Below, piece after piece: positions 28,615-37,432 of a DNA stretch of 64,000 nucleotides. The translations under genes were made by a program, and so were the position numbers. The stretch's first letter is position 1; each line of letters opens with the position of its first letter. Source of the DNA: Hyphomicrobium sp. LHD-15 (GTDB lineage: Bacteria > Pseudomonadota > Alphaproteobacteria > Rhizobiales > Hyphomicrobiaceae); NCBI RefSeq assembly GCF_031157355.1, contig NZ_JAVIFT010000002.1, positions 544,501 through 608,500 of the forward strand. Direction: 5' to 3'. The notes beneath the pieces were generated by a model. It was not told where the DNA came from. It was given only the letters and a program-made list of their open reading frames with translations, and did no database searches.

Positions 28615-29778
28615 ATGGCCAAACGCGACTACTACGACATTCTTGGTGTCCAACGCAGTGCAAGCGAGCAGGATCTCAAATCCGCTTTCCGCAAGCTCGC
28701 CAAGGAATGCCACCCCGATCGCAATCCCGGCGACAAAGACGCCGAGCAGCGTTTCAAGGATCTCAACGAGGCCTATGAAGCGCTGAAGGACCCGCAGAAG
28801 CGCGCCGCGTATGACAAGTTTGGCCATGCCGCCTTCGATCAGGGCATGGGCCGTGGCCATGGCGGCGGGTTCGGACCCGATTTCGCGTCGTCGATGTCGG
28901 ATATCTTCGACGATCTGTTCGGCGAGTTCATGGGTGGGCGGCGCGGAGGTGGCGGCGGAGGCGGCCAGCGCGGGCGCTCCTCTCGCGAGCGCGGCGCGGA
29001 CCTGCGCTACAACATGGAAATCAGCCTCGAAGAGGCTTACGCCGGCAAGGCCGCCGAAATCCGCGTTCCGACCAGCGTTGCCTGCGAGACGTGCGACGGC
29101 TCGGGCGCGAAGGCCGGCACCAAACCAGTCCAATGCCCGACCTGCGGCGGTATGGGCAAGGTGCGTGCGAGCCAGGGCTTCTTCACCATCGAGAGAACCT
29201 GCCCGACGTGTGTCGGCCGCGGTGAGGTGATCGACGATCCATGTCCGGCGTGCTCGGGCGCGGGCCGCGTCATGCGGGAGCGGACGCTGCAGGTCAACAT
29301 CCCGGCCGGCGTCGAGGACGGCACCAAGGTGCGGCTCGTCGGCGACGGCGAAGCAGGACTTCGCGGCGGTCCGCCCGGCGATCTCTACATTTTCCTTTCG
29401 CTGAAGCCGCATTCGTTCTTTCAGCGCGATGGCGCGGACCTCTTCTGCAAGGTGCCGATCGCCATGACGACCGCGGCTCTCGGCGGGCAAATCGAGGTGC
29501 CGACACTCGACGGAACGGCGAGCCGGGTGAAGATCCCCGAAGGCACCGAGAGCGGAAAGCAGTTCCGGCTCAAAGGCAAAGGCATGCCGGTGCTGCGCTC
29601 GAAGGTGATCGGCGACATGTACATCCAGGTGGATGTCGAGACGCCGAAGAACCTCACGCGGCGCCAGCGCGAGCTGCTCGAGGAATTCGAGAGCGAAAGC
29701 CACAAGGGGACCAGCCCCGAAAGCGCCGGCTTTTTCGCGCGCGTCAAAGACTTTTTCGAAGGCAAGGGTGGCGCCTGA
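28615..29778 (+). CDS. dnaJ: Chaperone DnaJ (Hsp40)
   Basis: 387 residues from ATG 28615, which starts [12 protein letters not shown]. DnaJ delivers substrates to DnaK and stimulates its ATPase. The J domain holds CHPDRNPG, then a Gly-rich region, then four zinc-finger repeats ([32 protein letters not shown]), the substrate-binding beta domains and a short C-terminus. All features are intact. An upstream frame to 28576 would add thirteen residues with a TTG start; the J-domain boundary argues against it. FMN reductase and pyrF follow closely. Confidence 0.97.
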   Translation: MAKRDYYDILGVQRSASEQDLKSAFRKLAKECHPDRNPGDKDAEQRFKDLNEAYEALKDPQKRAAYDKFGHAAFDQGMGRGHGGGFGPDFASSMSDIFDDLFGEFMGGRRGGGGGGGQRGRSSRERGADLRYNMEISLEEAYAGKAAEIRVPTSVACETCDGSGAKAGTKPVQCPTCGGMGKVRASQGFFTIERTCPTCVGRGEVIDDPCPACSGAGRVMRERTLQVNIPAGVEDGTKVRLVGDGEAGLRGGPPGDLYIFLSLKPHSFFQRDGADLFCKVPIAMTTAALGGQIEVPTLDGTASRVKIPEGTESGKQFRLKGKGMPVLRSKVIGDMYIQVDVETPKNLTRRQRELLEEFESESHKGTSPESAGFFARVKDFFEGKGGA

Positions 29779-29812
29779 CGGCGGCGCTAAGCCTCGCTCG
29801 CACGGAGGGTAA

Positions 29813-30403
29813 ATGAGCCTGTCATCAACCAAGCTCTTGTTCTTTGCCGGCAGCGCACGGGAGGCTTCGTTCAACAAGCGCCTCGCGCGGCTTGGCGCTG
29901 AAATCGCAGAGGCAAACGGGCTTGCCGCAACGTTTGCCGACCTCGGCGACTATCCGATGCCGCTCTATGATGCCGATCTCCAGGCGATCGACGGCATCCC
30001 GGAAAATGCGCTGAAGTTCGAGGCGCTGATGCGGGTGCATACCGGCATTTTCATCGCCTGCCCCGAATACAACGCCTCGATCACACCGCTGCTCAAGAAT
30101 ACGCTGGATTGGGTGAGCCGCGTGCGCGTCGAAGGGGAAGAGCCGCTTGCTGTCTTCAAGACGCGGGTGTTCGCACTGGGCTCGGCTTCGCCGGGCGGTA
30201 TGGGCGGATTGCGCGGCGTGAATACGGTTCGCGTGGTGCTCGAACTCGGCGTCGGCGCGCTCGTGCTGCCGGATCAGTTCGCGGTTCCGAAAGCGGGCGA
30301 GGCCTTCGAAGACAACGGGCATCTCAAGAACAAAGAGAGCCAGGAAAAATTCAAGCAGCTGGTTCAGAAGCTGGCTCGCGCGGCCCACGTGCTACATGGT
30401 TGA
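29813..30403 (+). CDS. NADPH-dependent FMN reductase family protein
   Basis: 196 residues with the flavodoxin-like fold: FFAGSAREASFNKRLAR in the flavin-binding first loop, DYPMPLYDADL, FIACPEYNASITPLLKNTLDWVSR (the family's PEYN signature) and GSASPGGMGGLRG. Members reduce FMN, quinones or chromate with NADPH. It lies 34 bp after dnaJ and three bases before pyrF, so the three are likely on one transcript. The physiological substrate is unknown; a stress-related quinone reductase role is possible. Confidence 0.9.
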   Translation: MSLSSTKLLFFAGSAREASFNKRLARLGAEIAEANGLAATFADLGDYPMPLYDADLQAIDGIPENALKFEALMRVHTGIFIACPEYNASITPLLKNTLDWVSRVRVEGEEPLAVFKTRVFALGSASPGGMGGLRGVNTVRVVLELGVGALVLPDQFAVPKAGEAFEDNGHLKNKESQEKFKQLVQKLARAAHVLHG

Positions 30404-30406
30404 TCG

Positions 30407-31141
30407 ATGACAGATGCCTCGGCAAAAGACCACTTGATCGTTGCCCTCGACATGCCGACGGCCGAGGAGGCGCGCCGGCTCGTCAGCACTCTTGGCGACA
30501 CGGTCTCCTTTTACAAGGTTGGTCTCGAGCTGCTGTTTGCCGGAGGGCTGGATCTTGCCCGCGACTTGAGACGCCAGGGCAAGCGCGTGTTTCTCGACAT
30601 GAAGCTGCTCGACATCGGCAATACGGTAGAACGCGCCGTCGCCAACGCGACGGAGCTGGATATCACCTTCCTCACCGTGCATGGCCACGATTCCAAGACG
30701 CTCAAGGCGGCGGTCTCCGGGCGCGGGGATAGCCGGGTGAAGCTGCTGGCCGTAACGGTTCTCACGAACTTGTCGGCGGACGATCTCGCCGAGCAGGGGT
30801 CTAGCTTCGCACCTGCCGACCTCGTGCTCAAGCGCGCGCAACTCGCGTATGCCGCTGGTTTCGACGGGGTTATCGCATCAGGGCAGGAAGCCGCGCGCAT
30901 TCGCGCCGCGACGGGTCCGAATTTTCTGATCGTGACCCCCGGTATCCGCCTGCCCGGCAGCACCACCGACGATCAGGAGCGTGTCATGACGCCGGATCAC
31001 GCGATTTCGGCCGGTGCGAACCACGTTGTCGTCGGGCGGCCGATTACGCAGGCCGACGATCCGAAGGCCGCGGCCGAGATGTTCCTCCACCACATTCGTG
31101 AGGCTCTCGCGCGGTCGTTGCCCGCGTCGGGCCTTCACTGA
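30407..31141 (+). CDS. pyrF: Orotidine 5'-phosphate decarboxylase
   Basis: 244 residues. It converts OMP to UMP in the last step of pyrimidine synthesis. The catalytic Lys/Asp set appears in VFLDMKLLDIGNTV, which fits the family's D-x-K-x-x-D; other marks are LIVALDMPT at the start, KVGLELLFAGG, FLTVHGH and VTPGIRLPGS near the phosphate-binding end, with GRPITQADDP. The ATG overlaps within three bases of the FMN reductase stop. Placement after dnaJ is known in several alphaproteobacteria. Confidence 0.96.
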   Translation: MTDASAKDHLIVALDMPTAEEARRLVSTLGDTVSFYKVGLELLFAGGLDLARDLRRQGKRVFLDMKLLDIGNTVERAVANATELDITFLTVHGHDSKTLKAAVSGRGDSRVKLLAVTVLTNLSADDLAEQGSSFAPADLVLKRAQLAYAAGFDGVIASGQEAARIRAATGPNFLIVTPGIRLPGSTTDDQERVMTPDHAISAGANHVVVGRPITQADDPKAAAEMFLHHIREALARSLPASGLH

Positions 31142-31179
31142 CGAATTCCACAGAGCAAGATCGAACAGGAAAACAAGCC

Positions 31180-31467
31180 ATGCCGAAGGGTTATGTCATT
31201 GCGCACGCGGTCGTGACCGATGCCGAAAAGTGGGGGCAGTACGTCGCCAAATCCAAGGTCGCGCTCGACAAGTTCGAAGGCAAGCCGATCGTGCGCGGCG
31301 GCAAGTGCGAGATCATCGAGGGCAACGGAACGCAGCGCAACGTCGTGCTCGAGTTTCCGAGCTACGAGCATGCTCTCGGCTACGCCAAGAGCCCGGAGTA
31401 CGCCGAGGCCAAGGCGCTTCGGCAGGGCGCCGGCACCATCGACATCACTGTCGTCGAAGGCGTCTGA
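31180..31467 (+). CDS. DUF1330 domain-containing protein
   Basis: 95 residues, a ferredoxin-like alpha-beta barrel. The family shape is MPKGYVIAHAVVTD at the start, VRGGKCEIIEGNG, RNVVLEFPSYEHALGYAKS in the centre and GAGTIDITVVEGV at the end. DUF1330 proteins are small, soluble and of unknown function, possibly monooxygenase-like. It lies 38 bp after pyrF on the same strand. Confidence 0.9.
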   Translation: MPKGYVIAHAVVTDAEKWGQYVAKSKVALDKFEGKPIVRGGKCEIIEGNGTQRNVVLEFPSYEHALGYAKSPEYAEAKALRQGAGTIDITVVEGV

Positions 31468-31610
31468 AATTTTCGGAACCGCGCGAGAACGCTTCGGGCT
31501 CGATAGGCCCGGAGCTTTTCATCGCCCAAATTCTGCCCGTACGTGGCCAGAATCATCGTTCAAACTTCCTTAACTCGCCCGATTTTAGGGTGGACGTAGG
31601 GAGTATGACG

Positions 31611-31808
31611 ATGGTTCGCTTGCTCTACAGGTTGGAAGATCATTTCGATGCCCTCGCCGATCGGCGCAGTGGGCATTTCTCTGGCTGGGTGAGCCGTTGT
31701 CTTTCGAACGCGTTCGCCGTGGCGGGCGATGTTGGCCAGGTCAATGTCGACATGCGCCGCTCCCAGCAGGCGTATCGGCGCGGGGCGCCTACGGCTTTCA
31801 ATCCGTGA
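31611..31808 (+). CDS. Microprotein of an unnamed tandem family, copy 1 (65 residues)
   Basis: The start MVRLLYRLEDHFDALAD uses ATG 31611 with GGAG seven bases upstream; ATG 31605 is possible but too close to the ribosome site. The core is LEDHFDALAD, SGWVSR, a stretch with FAVAGDVGQV, then a basic tail (MRRSQQAYRRG). The gene 137 bp downstream encodes a clear paralogue. Between the two, codons for LEDHFDALAD and FAVAGDV differ almost only at synonymous third positions, which shows the pair is translated and constrained. I recognise no named family. There is no signal peptide. The acidic-aromatic LEDHF start suggests an interaction motif rather than an enzyme. Confidence 0.8.
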   Translation: MVRLLYRLEDHFDALADRRSGHFSGWVSRCLSNAFAVAGDVGQVNVDMRRSQQAYRRGAPTAFNP

Positions 31809-31944
31809 TCTGATCTCTTGCAACGACGGCAGGCTGATTTGTCGGCTTTCGTTGCTGGTTTGACCTCCGCCTTTTTCCTTGTACGCTGTTTTTGTCCGCT
31901 GTATTCTTACTACAGAAGACGGGATTTCGTGGTTGGGTTGTGTA

Positions 31945-32100
31945 ATGCGTAAGTTTCTGTATGCGCTCGAAGATCACTTCGACGCTCTTGCCGACGACAG
32001 GCAGGGTTATGTGTCCGGCTCGCTGAGCCGCTGGATCGGCAAAATTTTCGCTGTCGCCGGCGACGTTTTGCAGGTGGGTCTCCGCTCCGGGAAATCTTGA
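31945..32100 (+). CDS. Microprotein of the same tandem family, copy 2 (51 residues)
   Basis: ATG 31945 gives MRKFLYALEDHFDALADDRQ; a longer reading from 31879 adds 22 residues and looks like non-coding sequence. It shares LEDHFDALAD, VSGSLSRW-type and FAVAGDVLQV with copy 1, without the extended basic tail. No strong Shine-Dalgarno sequence precedes it (a GGTTGGG run is ten bases upstream), so it may depend on co-transcription with copy 1. Function unknown. The paralogous pair and its third-position divergence are the main evidence that this is a gene. Confidence 0.75.
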   Translation: MRKFLYALEDHFDALADDRQGYVSGSLSRWIGKIFAVAGDVLQVGLRSGKS

Positions 32101-32259
32101 TAGGCCAATACTTCATCTTCCGCCCCGGTGGGGTTGGCCGAGTGCCGATGTCTTCCTCTCAGTTTCGTTTCCCTCCTCACGATCGTCTCGGCTATTGTCT
32201 CGGCGCTGCTTGCCTGAGAGCTGGCGTTTCCGTGCTTCGATACCGAGACTAACTCCGAC

Positions 32260-32985
32260 ATGGCTCATTTTCCGACCGGCACTGGCCGCCGCCCATGGCG
32301 CGCGTCCGTTCTCACGTTGTTTCCGGAGATGTTTCCCGGGCCGCTCGGCTTTTCGCTCGTCGGGCAGGCGCTCGAGGCGGGGATCTGGTCGCTAACGCTA
32401 CAGCAGATCCGAGAGAGCGGGATCGGCCGTCACCGCGCGGTCGACGATACGCCGGCAGGTGGGGGCGCCGGCATGGTGATGCGGGCCGACGTGCTTGCCG
32501 ATGCGATCGACCGTGCTCGCGTTCCAAATCCGGATCTGCCGTTGATCTATCTGTCGCCGCGTGGAGCTCCTTTTTCGCAAGCGCGCGCACACGCACTTTC
32601 CGAGGGCCCGGGCGTGATGCTGCTGGCGGGGCGCTTCGAAGGTATCGACGAGCGTCTGATCGAAGCGCGCGGCATTACGGAGATCTCGATCGGGGACTAT
32701 GTGCTGTCCGGCGGTGAACTGGCGGCGATGACGCTGCTCGATGCCTGCGTGCGGTTGATTCCAGGTGTGCTTGGCGCCGAGGAGAGTCTCAGCCAGGAGA
32801 GCTTCGAGGGTGGGCTGCTCGAATATCCGCAGTATACAAAGCCCCGCGAATGGGAAGGCCGTCCGACGCCGGATGTTCTGCTCTCGGGCGATCATCAGAA
32901 AATCGCGGCGTGGCGGCGCGCGGAAGCGGAGCGCATTACGCGCGAGCGACGGCCGGATTTGTTGCGGTCCAAGCCGACACGCTAG
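32260..32985 (+). CDS. trmD: tRNA (guanine37-N1)-methyltransferase
   Basis: 241 residues. TrmD methylates G37 next to the anticodon of several tRNAs and prevents +1 frameshifting. The trefoil-knot SPOUT motifs are present: [51 protein letters not shown], and the SAM-site [26 protein letters not shown]. In most bacteria rpsP-rimM-trmD-rplS are contiguous. Here trmD has neither rpsP nor rimM upstream, and rplS lies 10.6 kb downstream. Confidence 0.96.
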   Translation: MAHFPTGTGRRPWRASVLTLFPEMFPGPLGFSLVGQALEAGIWSLTLQQIRESGIGRHRAVDDTPAGGGAGMVMRADVLADAIDRARVPNPDLPLIYLSPRGAPFSQARAHALSEGPGVMLLAGRFEGIDERLIEARGITEISIGDYVLSGGELAAMTLLDACVRLIPGVLGAEESLSQESFEGGLLEYPQYTKPREWEGRPTPDVLLSGDHQKIAAWRRAEAERITRERRPDLLRSKPTR

Positions 32986-33178
32986 CCTTTTATTCGTCTC
33001 CTTCGAAATGTTGCACACTTGAAAGGTGCCGGGCCGCTCAGCTGCTGCGCCTGTCGTCTGTCGACGGTCTTTTGCGTCTTTTGTCCAGAGGCCGAAAGAC
33101 GCTCTCCGTCTCAACAAGCGCTTAACACCTGAGCCGTAATGATCGGCTCATTCGAGGGGTTTCGCTTCAAGGTGGGGA

Positions 33179-34522
33179 ATGACGCGGCACGTTTCTTTGC
33201 AGCTAAGGCTCGCATTCAATCAAATCGACGACAGAACGAGCGCGGTCATTCGTCAGCACAAAGATTTTATCATGGGTGAGCTGCCCGCGATTCTCGATAC
33301 GTTCTATGATCATGTCGCGAATTACTCCGAGACGCGCGCGTTCTTCGGCTCGCGGGAGCACATGAAAGCCGCGCAGGCGGCTCAGCTCCGCCACTGGTCC
33401 ACCATCATGGACGGTCGTTTCGATGCAACCTACGAAACGTCAATCCGCAGAATCGGCGAGACGCATCACCGGATCGGGCTTGATCCCTGCTGGTACATTG
33501 GCGGCTACAACGCCCTGATCAGTGGATTGCTGAAGGTTATCTCCGATAAATTTTCTGTTCCCCAGAAGGGCCTCTTCAATCGCGGGGCGGGCGCAACCGA
33601 CGACGCCAAGACCGAGCTTCTGATCGCGATCAACCGGGTGGCGCTTCTCGATATGGATTACGCAATCAGCGTCTATATCGACGCGGGCCGGCGCGATCTC
33701 GGGAAACTCGCGTCCACCGTCGTGGATATGGCGACGACCGTCGTCGATACGACGCACCTGCTCGAAGGCGCGGCCGATCAGCTGTCGTCGACGGCCCAGA
33801 GCGCGACCGATCGCACAGCCGCGGTAGCCGCGGCGGCGGAGCAGGCCTCGGCCAACGTGCGCGCGGTGGCTGCTGCCGCCAATCAGCTTTCGGCTTCGGT
33901 GCAGGAAATCGGCCAGCAGGTTCAGACGTCGAGCCATGTTGCTGGGAAGGCCGTGACGGCGGTCCAAGAGACCTCGAACAAGGTTCGGGATCTCTCTGTG
34001 GCGGCAACACAGATCGGCACCGTCGTGGAGCTGATCAGCAACATCGCGCGGCAAACGAACCTGCTCGCTCTCAATGCCACGATCGAAGCTGCGCGCGCGG
34101 GCGAAGCCGGCAAAGGGTTTGCCGTCGTCGCGCAGGAAGTGAAGATGTTGGCCGCGCAGACCGGCAAGGCCACAGCCGAGATCGGCGGGCAGATCAGCGC
34201 CATCCAATCGGCGACGTCGGAGGCGGTCTCGTCCATCGAGGCGATCACGGAATTGATCTCCAACATGAGCGGGGTCACCACGACCATTGCATCAGCCGTC
34301 GAGCAACAAGGTGTGGCGACCACCGGGATCGCGCGCAATGTCGAGGATGCCGCCCAGGGCGCGGACGAGGTGGCGTCCAACACCACCGGGCTTACGGACG
34401 CCGCGTCCTCGACGAAATCGGCGGCTGAGCAGGTGGCTGGCTCCGCCAAGGATATCGCGGCGAAGGCTCACGAGCTTCGCGAGTTGGCAACGGGGTTCGT
34501 CGACAAGGCGAAAGCGGCCTAG
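33179..34522 (+). CDS. Globin-coupled methyl-accepting chemotaxis protein
   Basis: 447 residues, no membrane helix. The N-terminal 170 residues form a protoglobin sensor domain: [18 protein letters not shown] and [21 protein letters not shown], in which His96 is the likely heme ligand (the family has HxRIGL). The C-terminal half is an MCP signalling domain: [52 protein letters not shown] hairpin and a matching helical repeat. There is no HAMP domain. It should sense oxygen or another gas and signal to CheA, in the manner of HemAT. The gene stands alone on the plus strand. Confidence 0.93.
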   Translation: MTRHVSLQLRLAFNQIDDRTSAVIRQHKDFIMGELPAILDTFYDHVANYSETRAFFGSREHMKAAQAAQLRHWSTIMDGRFDATYETSIRRIGETHHRIGLDPCWYIGGYNALISGLLKVISDKFSVPQKGLFNRGAGATDDAKTELLIAINRVALLDMDYAISVYIDAGRRDLGKLASTVVDMATTVVDTTHLLEGAADQLSSTAQSATDRTAAVAAAAEQASANVRAVAAAANQLSASVQEIGQQVQTSSHVAGKAVTAVQETSNKVRDLSVAATQIGTVVELISNIARQTNLLALNATIEAARAGEAGKGFAVVAQEVKMLAAQTGKATAEIGGQISAIQSATSEAVSSIEAITELISNMSGVTTTIASAVEQQGVATTGIARNVEDAAQGADEVASNTTGLTDAASSTKSAAEQVAGSAKDIAAKAHELRELATGFVDKAKAA

Positions 34523-34697
34523 CCGCCCGCTGCGTAGAACGGCGTTCCGCCCCTCGTTTTACCGCGAGAAATTGGCGCAGCGCGGTCACACGACCGCCGC
34601 TAAGGGCCATATGCGGCCCGCCCATCTGTTCCCGAGCTTGCGCACTCCTGCCAGAACCCTTTATCGAGGTGATGCAACCCGTTCATAGATCGTCTCT

Positions 34698-36599
34698 ATG
34701 AGTGGGCCGGTGCCCCCTCACACCCAGGAGATGATGGCGACGATGGCAGCAGACGCAACGGCGGTAAACCTCGGTCATGCGGTGGCGCTGCTCACCGCGA
34801 GCGTCGTGGCGGTGCCATTATTCCGGAAACTCGGGCTCGGCTCGGTGCTCGGCTATCTGACGGCAGGCCTCGTGGTCGGGCCGTTCGGGTTCGCGCTTTT
34901 CAGCGATCCCGTCGCCATTCTTCACGTGGCGGAGCTGGGTGTCGTGATGTTCCTGTTCATCATCGGCCTCGAAATGAGACCGGCGAAGCTGTGGGCGTTG
35001 CGCAAGGACATATTCGGTCTGGGGCTCGTGCAGGTGCTGACCTGCGGCGCGCTGCTTTCGGGTGTCGGCGTCATGGGCGGCCTTACTGTGCCGGTCGCGG
35101 TGATCGGAGCCATGGGCTTCGTTCTGTCCTCGACGGCCGTCATCATGAAAATGCTCGACGAGCGGGGAGAGACGGCGACGCCTGCCGGGCAAAGGGCAGT
35201 TTCGATCCTGCTGCTCGAAGATCTCGCCATCGTACCGTTGCTTGCGCTCGTCGCGATTTTTGCGGCGATCGGCGGCACGAACGTGGATACCGCTTCGCAA
35301 TCGGTTTGGATGTCCATTCTCATCGGGGGCGCATCGCTGCTGGCGGTCGTTGCGGCAGGGCGCTGGCTGCTCAATCCGCTGTTCGGGCTGGTCGCGACGC
35401 TCGGCGGACGCGAGATCATGCTGGCCGCTTCGCTGATGGTCGTGCTGGGGGCTGCGCTGTTCATGCAGTGGGGCGGGCTCTCGCAGGCGATGGGTGCGTT
35501 CCTCGCTGGCGTGCTGCTCTCGGAGTCGACGTTCCGCAATCAGCTCGAGGTCGATATCGATCCCTTCAAGGGGCTGCTGCTCGGCCTCTTCTTTCTCAGT
35601 GTAGGCATGTCGCTCGATCTCGCGCTGGTACTTCGCGAATGGGCGGTCATTCTCGGCGGCGTCGTGGCTTTCATGATCACGAAGGCGATCGGCATTTTCC
35701 TGATCGGGATGCTGTTTGGGTGCAATTGGCGCGAGGCGTTGCTCCGCGCAACGCTGTTCGCGCAGGGTGGCGAGTTCGCGTTTGTCCTCTACTCGGCGGC
35801 TTTGACAGCCGGGGTATTTGACCCGCGCTCGGCCGCCATCTTCAGCGCGATCGTTATTCTGTCGATGGCGTTGACGCCGCTGATGCTGCTGGTGTTCGAC
35901 AAGTACATGCCGAAAGAGAAGGAGTCGTTCGACGGCGTGGAGCTTGCCAACGGCCTCAAGAACCGCGTGCTCGTCATCGGGTTCGGCCGCTTCGGACAGC
36001 TCGCCAGCCAGCCGTTGCTGTTGCGGGACGTGGACGTGTCGCTGATCGAGATCGACGTTGACATGATCCGGGCCGCCGGAAACTTCGGCTTCAAGGTCTA
36101 CTACGGCGACGGTACGCGGCTCGACGTGCTTCGCGCTTCGGGCGCGGACAGCGCCGAAGCCATTCTCGTCTGCATCAACAATCCGGAAGCCACCGACAAG
36201 ATCGTGGAACTCGTGAAAGCGGAGTTCCCGGTCGCGAAGCTTTATGTGCGCTCCTTCGATCGCGGCCATACGCTGCGGCTGATCGAGGCGCGGGTCGATT
36301 ACCAGATCCGCGAGACGTTCGAATCCGCGCTCTCCTTCGGCAAGCAGGTTCTGATCGGTCTCGGCTTCGATCCGGCAGTGGCTGAAGATACGGCGCGCGA
36401 CGTGCGCAAGCGCGACGAGGAACGCCTTGCGATGCAGGTCGTGGGCGGGTTCACAGCAGGGCGTCAGCTTTTACGCGGCAACATGACGACGCCGGAACCC
36501 ACGCCGCTCGCTGCACCGAAGAACAAGGGCAAGGCGCTGAGTCCGTCGACGGCCGAGGTGATGGACGAGGCGGCCAAGGCGGATCAAGCCAAGCCTTAG
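34698..36599 (+). CDS. Monovalent cation:proton antiporter 2 (Kef-type) with TrkA-N domain
   Basis: 633 residues. The CPA2 transporter half has about twelve membrane segments (RKLGLGSVLGYLTAGLVVGPFG, GVVMFLFIIGLEMRP, SSTAVIMKMLDERGE with the SSTA exchanger motif). The cytoplasmic TrkA-N domain starts VLVIGFGRFGQLASQPLLLR, a Rossmann fold with ALSFGKQVLIGLG towards the end. Such proteins exchange K+ or Na+ for H+, and KefB/C are gated by glutathione adducts. Here the gating cannot be read. It is divergent from the TetR gene. Confidence 0.92.
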   Translation: MSGPVPPHTQEMMATMAADATAVNLGHAVALLTASVVAVPLFRKLGLGSVLGYLTAGLVVGPFGFALFSDPVAILHVAELGVVMFLFIIGLEMRPAKLWALRKDIFGLGLVQVLTCGALLSGVGVMGGLTVPVAVIGAMGFVLSSTAVIMKMLDERGETATPAGQRAVSILLLEDLAIVPLLALVAIFAAIGGTNVDTASQSVWMSILIGGASLLAVVAAGRWLLNPLFGLVATLGGREIMLAASLMVVLGAALFMQWGGLSQAMGAFLAGVLLSESTFRNQLEVDIDPFKGLLLGLFFLSVGMSLDLALVLREWAVILGGVVAFMITKAIGIFLIGMLFGCNWREALLRATLFAQGGEFAFVLYSAALTAGVFDPRSAAIFSAIVILSMALTPLMLLVFDKYMPKEKESFDGVELANGLKNRVLVIGFGRFGQLASQPLLLRDVDVSLIEIDVDMIRAAGNFGFKVYYGDGTRLDVLRASGADSAEAILVCINNPEATDKIVELVKAEFPVAKLYVRSFDRGHTLRLIEARVDYQIRETFESALSFGKQVLIGLGFDPAVAEDTARDVRKRDEERLAMQVVGGFTAGRQLLRGNMTTPEPTPLAAPKNKGKALSPSTAEVMDEAAKADQAKP

Positions 36600-36631
36600 G
36601 GCCGTAATTCTTGCGGGCTAAGATTGCGCGA

Positions 36632-37312
36632 TCAGGTGCGATAGGCCGCGAGAAAAACGCCGACGGCAGAGGTGACCGTATTCCGGATCTCCTCTTCTGA
36701 TGGGGGCTCCGCCGCCACGGCATAGAGGCGCGGACGGAATAGCGTCGCTTGGGCCAGCTCCATGAACTGGGCGGCGGCGAGAAAGGTGTTTTCGATTTTG
36801 AGGGTGCCGCGGGCGACGTGATGGTCGAGAAATTCGGTCATCGCGCCGACGAGCCGTTTGGCTCCGGCTTCGAAGAATTCCCGGCCGATTTCGGGCATGC
36901 GCTCCGCAACGCCGATGACGATGCGCTGGGCTGCGATCACCTGCGGCTGCGAGATCCGGCGTACCATGTCGGTTCCGAAGGCCGTCAACATCTCCTCGAG
37001 GGGCTTTGCAGTGTCGAGCAACGCGATCAGCTCGCCGATGTTGCGGTCGCGACGCTCGGCGCAGATCGCCGTGAAGAGATGCTCCTTGTCCTGGAAGTAG
37101 ACGTAGAGGGTGGCCTTCGAGACCTGGGCTTCGCGGGCGACGTCGCTCATGCTGGCGGCATCGAATCCGAGGTTCGTGAACACTCGGCCGGCGCCCTCCA
37201 TGATCTGGCGGCGCTTCTGCGGATCGGTTCCGGCCGGAGGTCGTCCGCCCCTGCGGGCTTCTGACGCCTCGCTCGGCGGCTCCTCTTTCTCCAATGAAAT
37301 CAGTTCCTTCAT
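36632..37312 (-). CDS. TetR/AcrR-family regulator of the adjacent EmrAB pump
   Basis: 226 residues. The N-terminal helix-turn-helix is RRQIMEGAGRVFTNLGFDAASMSDVAREAQVSKATLYVYFQDKEHLF; the C-terminal ligand domain is typical and longer-helical. It is divergent from an emrAB pair with two palindromic operators in the 120 bp between, so it likely represses both itself and the pump and releases DNA when bound by a pump substrate. Inducing ligand unknown. A basic/acidic tail precedes the DNA-binding domain. Confidence 0.92.
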   Translation of the reverse strand: MKELISLEKEEPPSEASEARRGGRPPAGTDPQKRRQIMEGAGRVFTNLGFDAASMSDVAREAQVSKATLYVYFQDKEHLFTAICAERRDRNIGELIALLDTAKPLEEMLTAFGTDMVRRISQPQVIAAQRIVIGVAERMPEIGREFFEAGAKRLVGAMTEFLDHHVARGTLKIENTFLAAAQFMELAQATLFRPRLYAVAAEPPSEEEIRNTVTSAVGVFLAAYRT

Positions 37313-37342
37313 CGCAGTCCTACGAAAGTTTAAGCGGAAAAC

Positions 37343-37356
37343 GAACCGAACGGTTC
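37343..37356. promoter_or_regulatory. TetR-type operator 1
   Basis: GAACCGAACGGTTC, nearly a perfect palindrome of the form GAACC-NNNN-GGTTC. It lies 30 bp upstream of the tetR start on its own strand. Confidence 0.75.
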
Positions 37357-37405
37357 AGTTTGATATTGATATCGGCTTCCTTCGGGTCTATGTCAATGGC
37401 GAATT

Positions 37406-37419
37406 GAACCAAACGGTTC
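37406..37419. promoter_or_regulatory. TetR-type operator 2
   Basis: GAACCAAACGGTTC, the same motif as operator 1, ending 13 bp before the emrA start, where it would block transcription or initiation. Centre-to-centre distance to operator 1 is 63 bp, six helical turns. Confidence 0.75.
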
Positions 37420-37432
37420 AGATTGCTCCGCG

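Noticed and set aside
34818-36269. 483-codon minus-strand frame opposite the Kef-type antiporter
   Set aside because: Full of His, Gln, Arg and Asp, typical of an antisense frame of a membrane protein gene.
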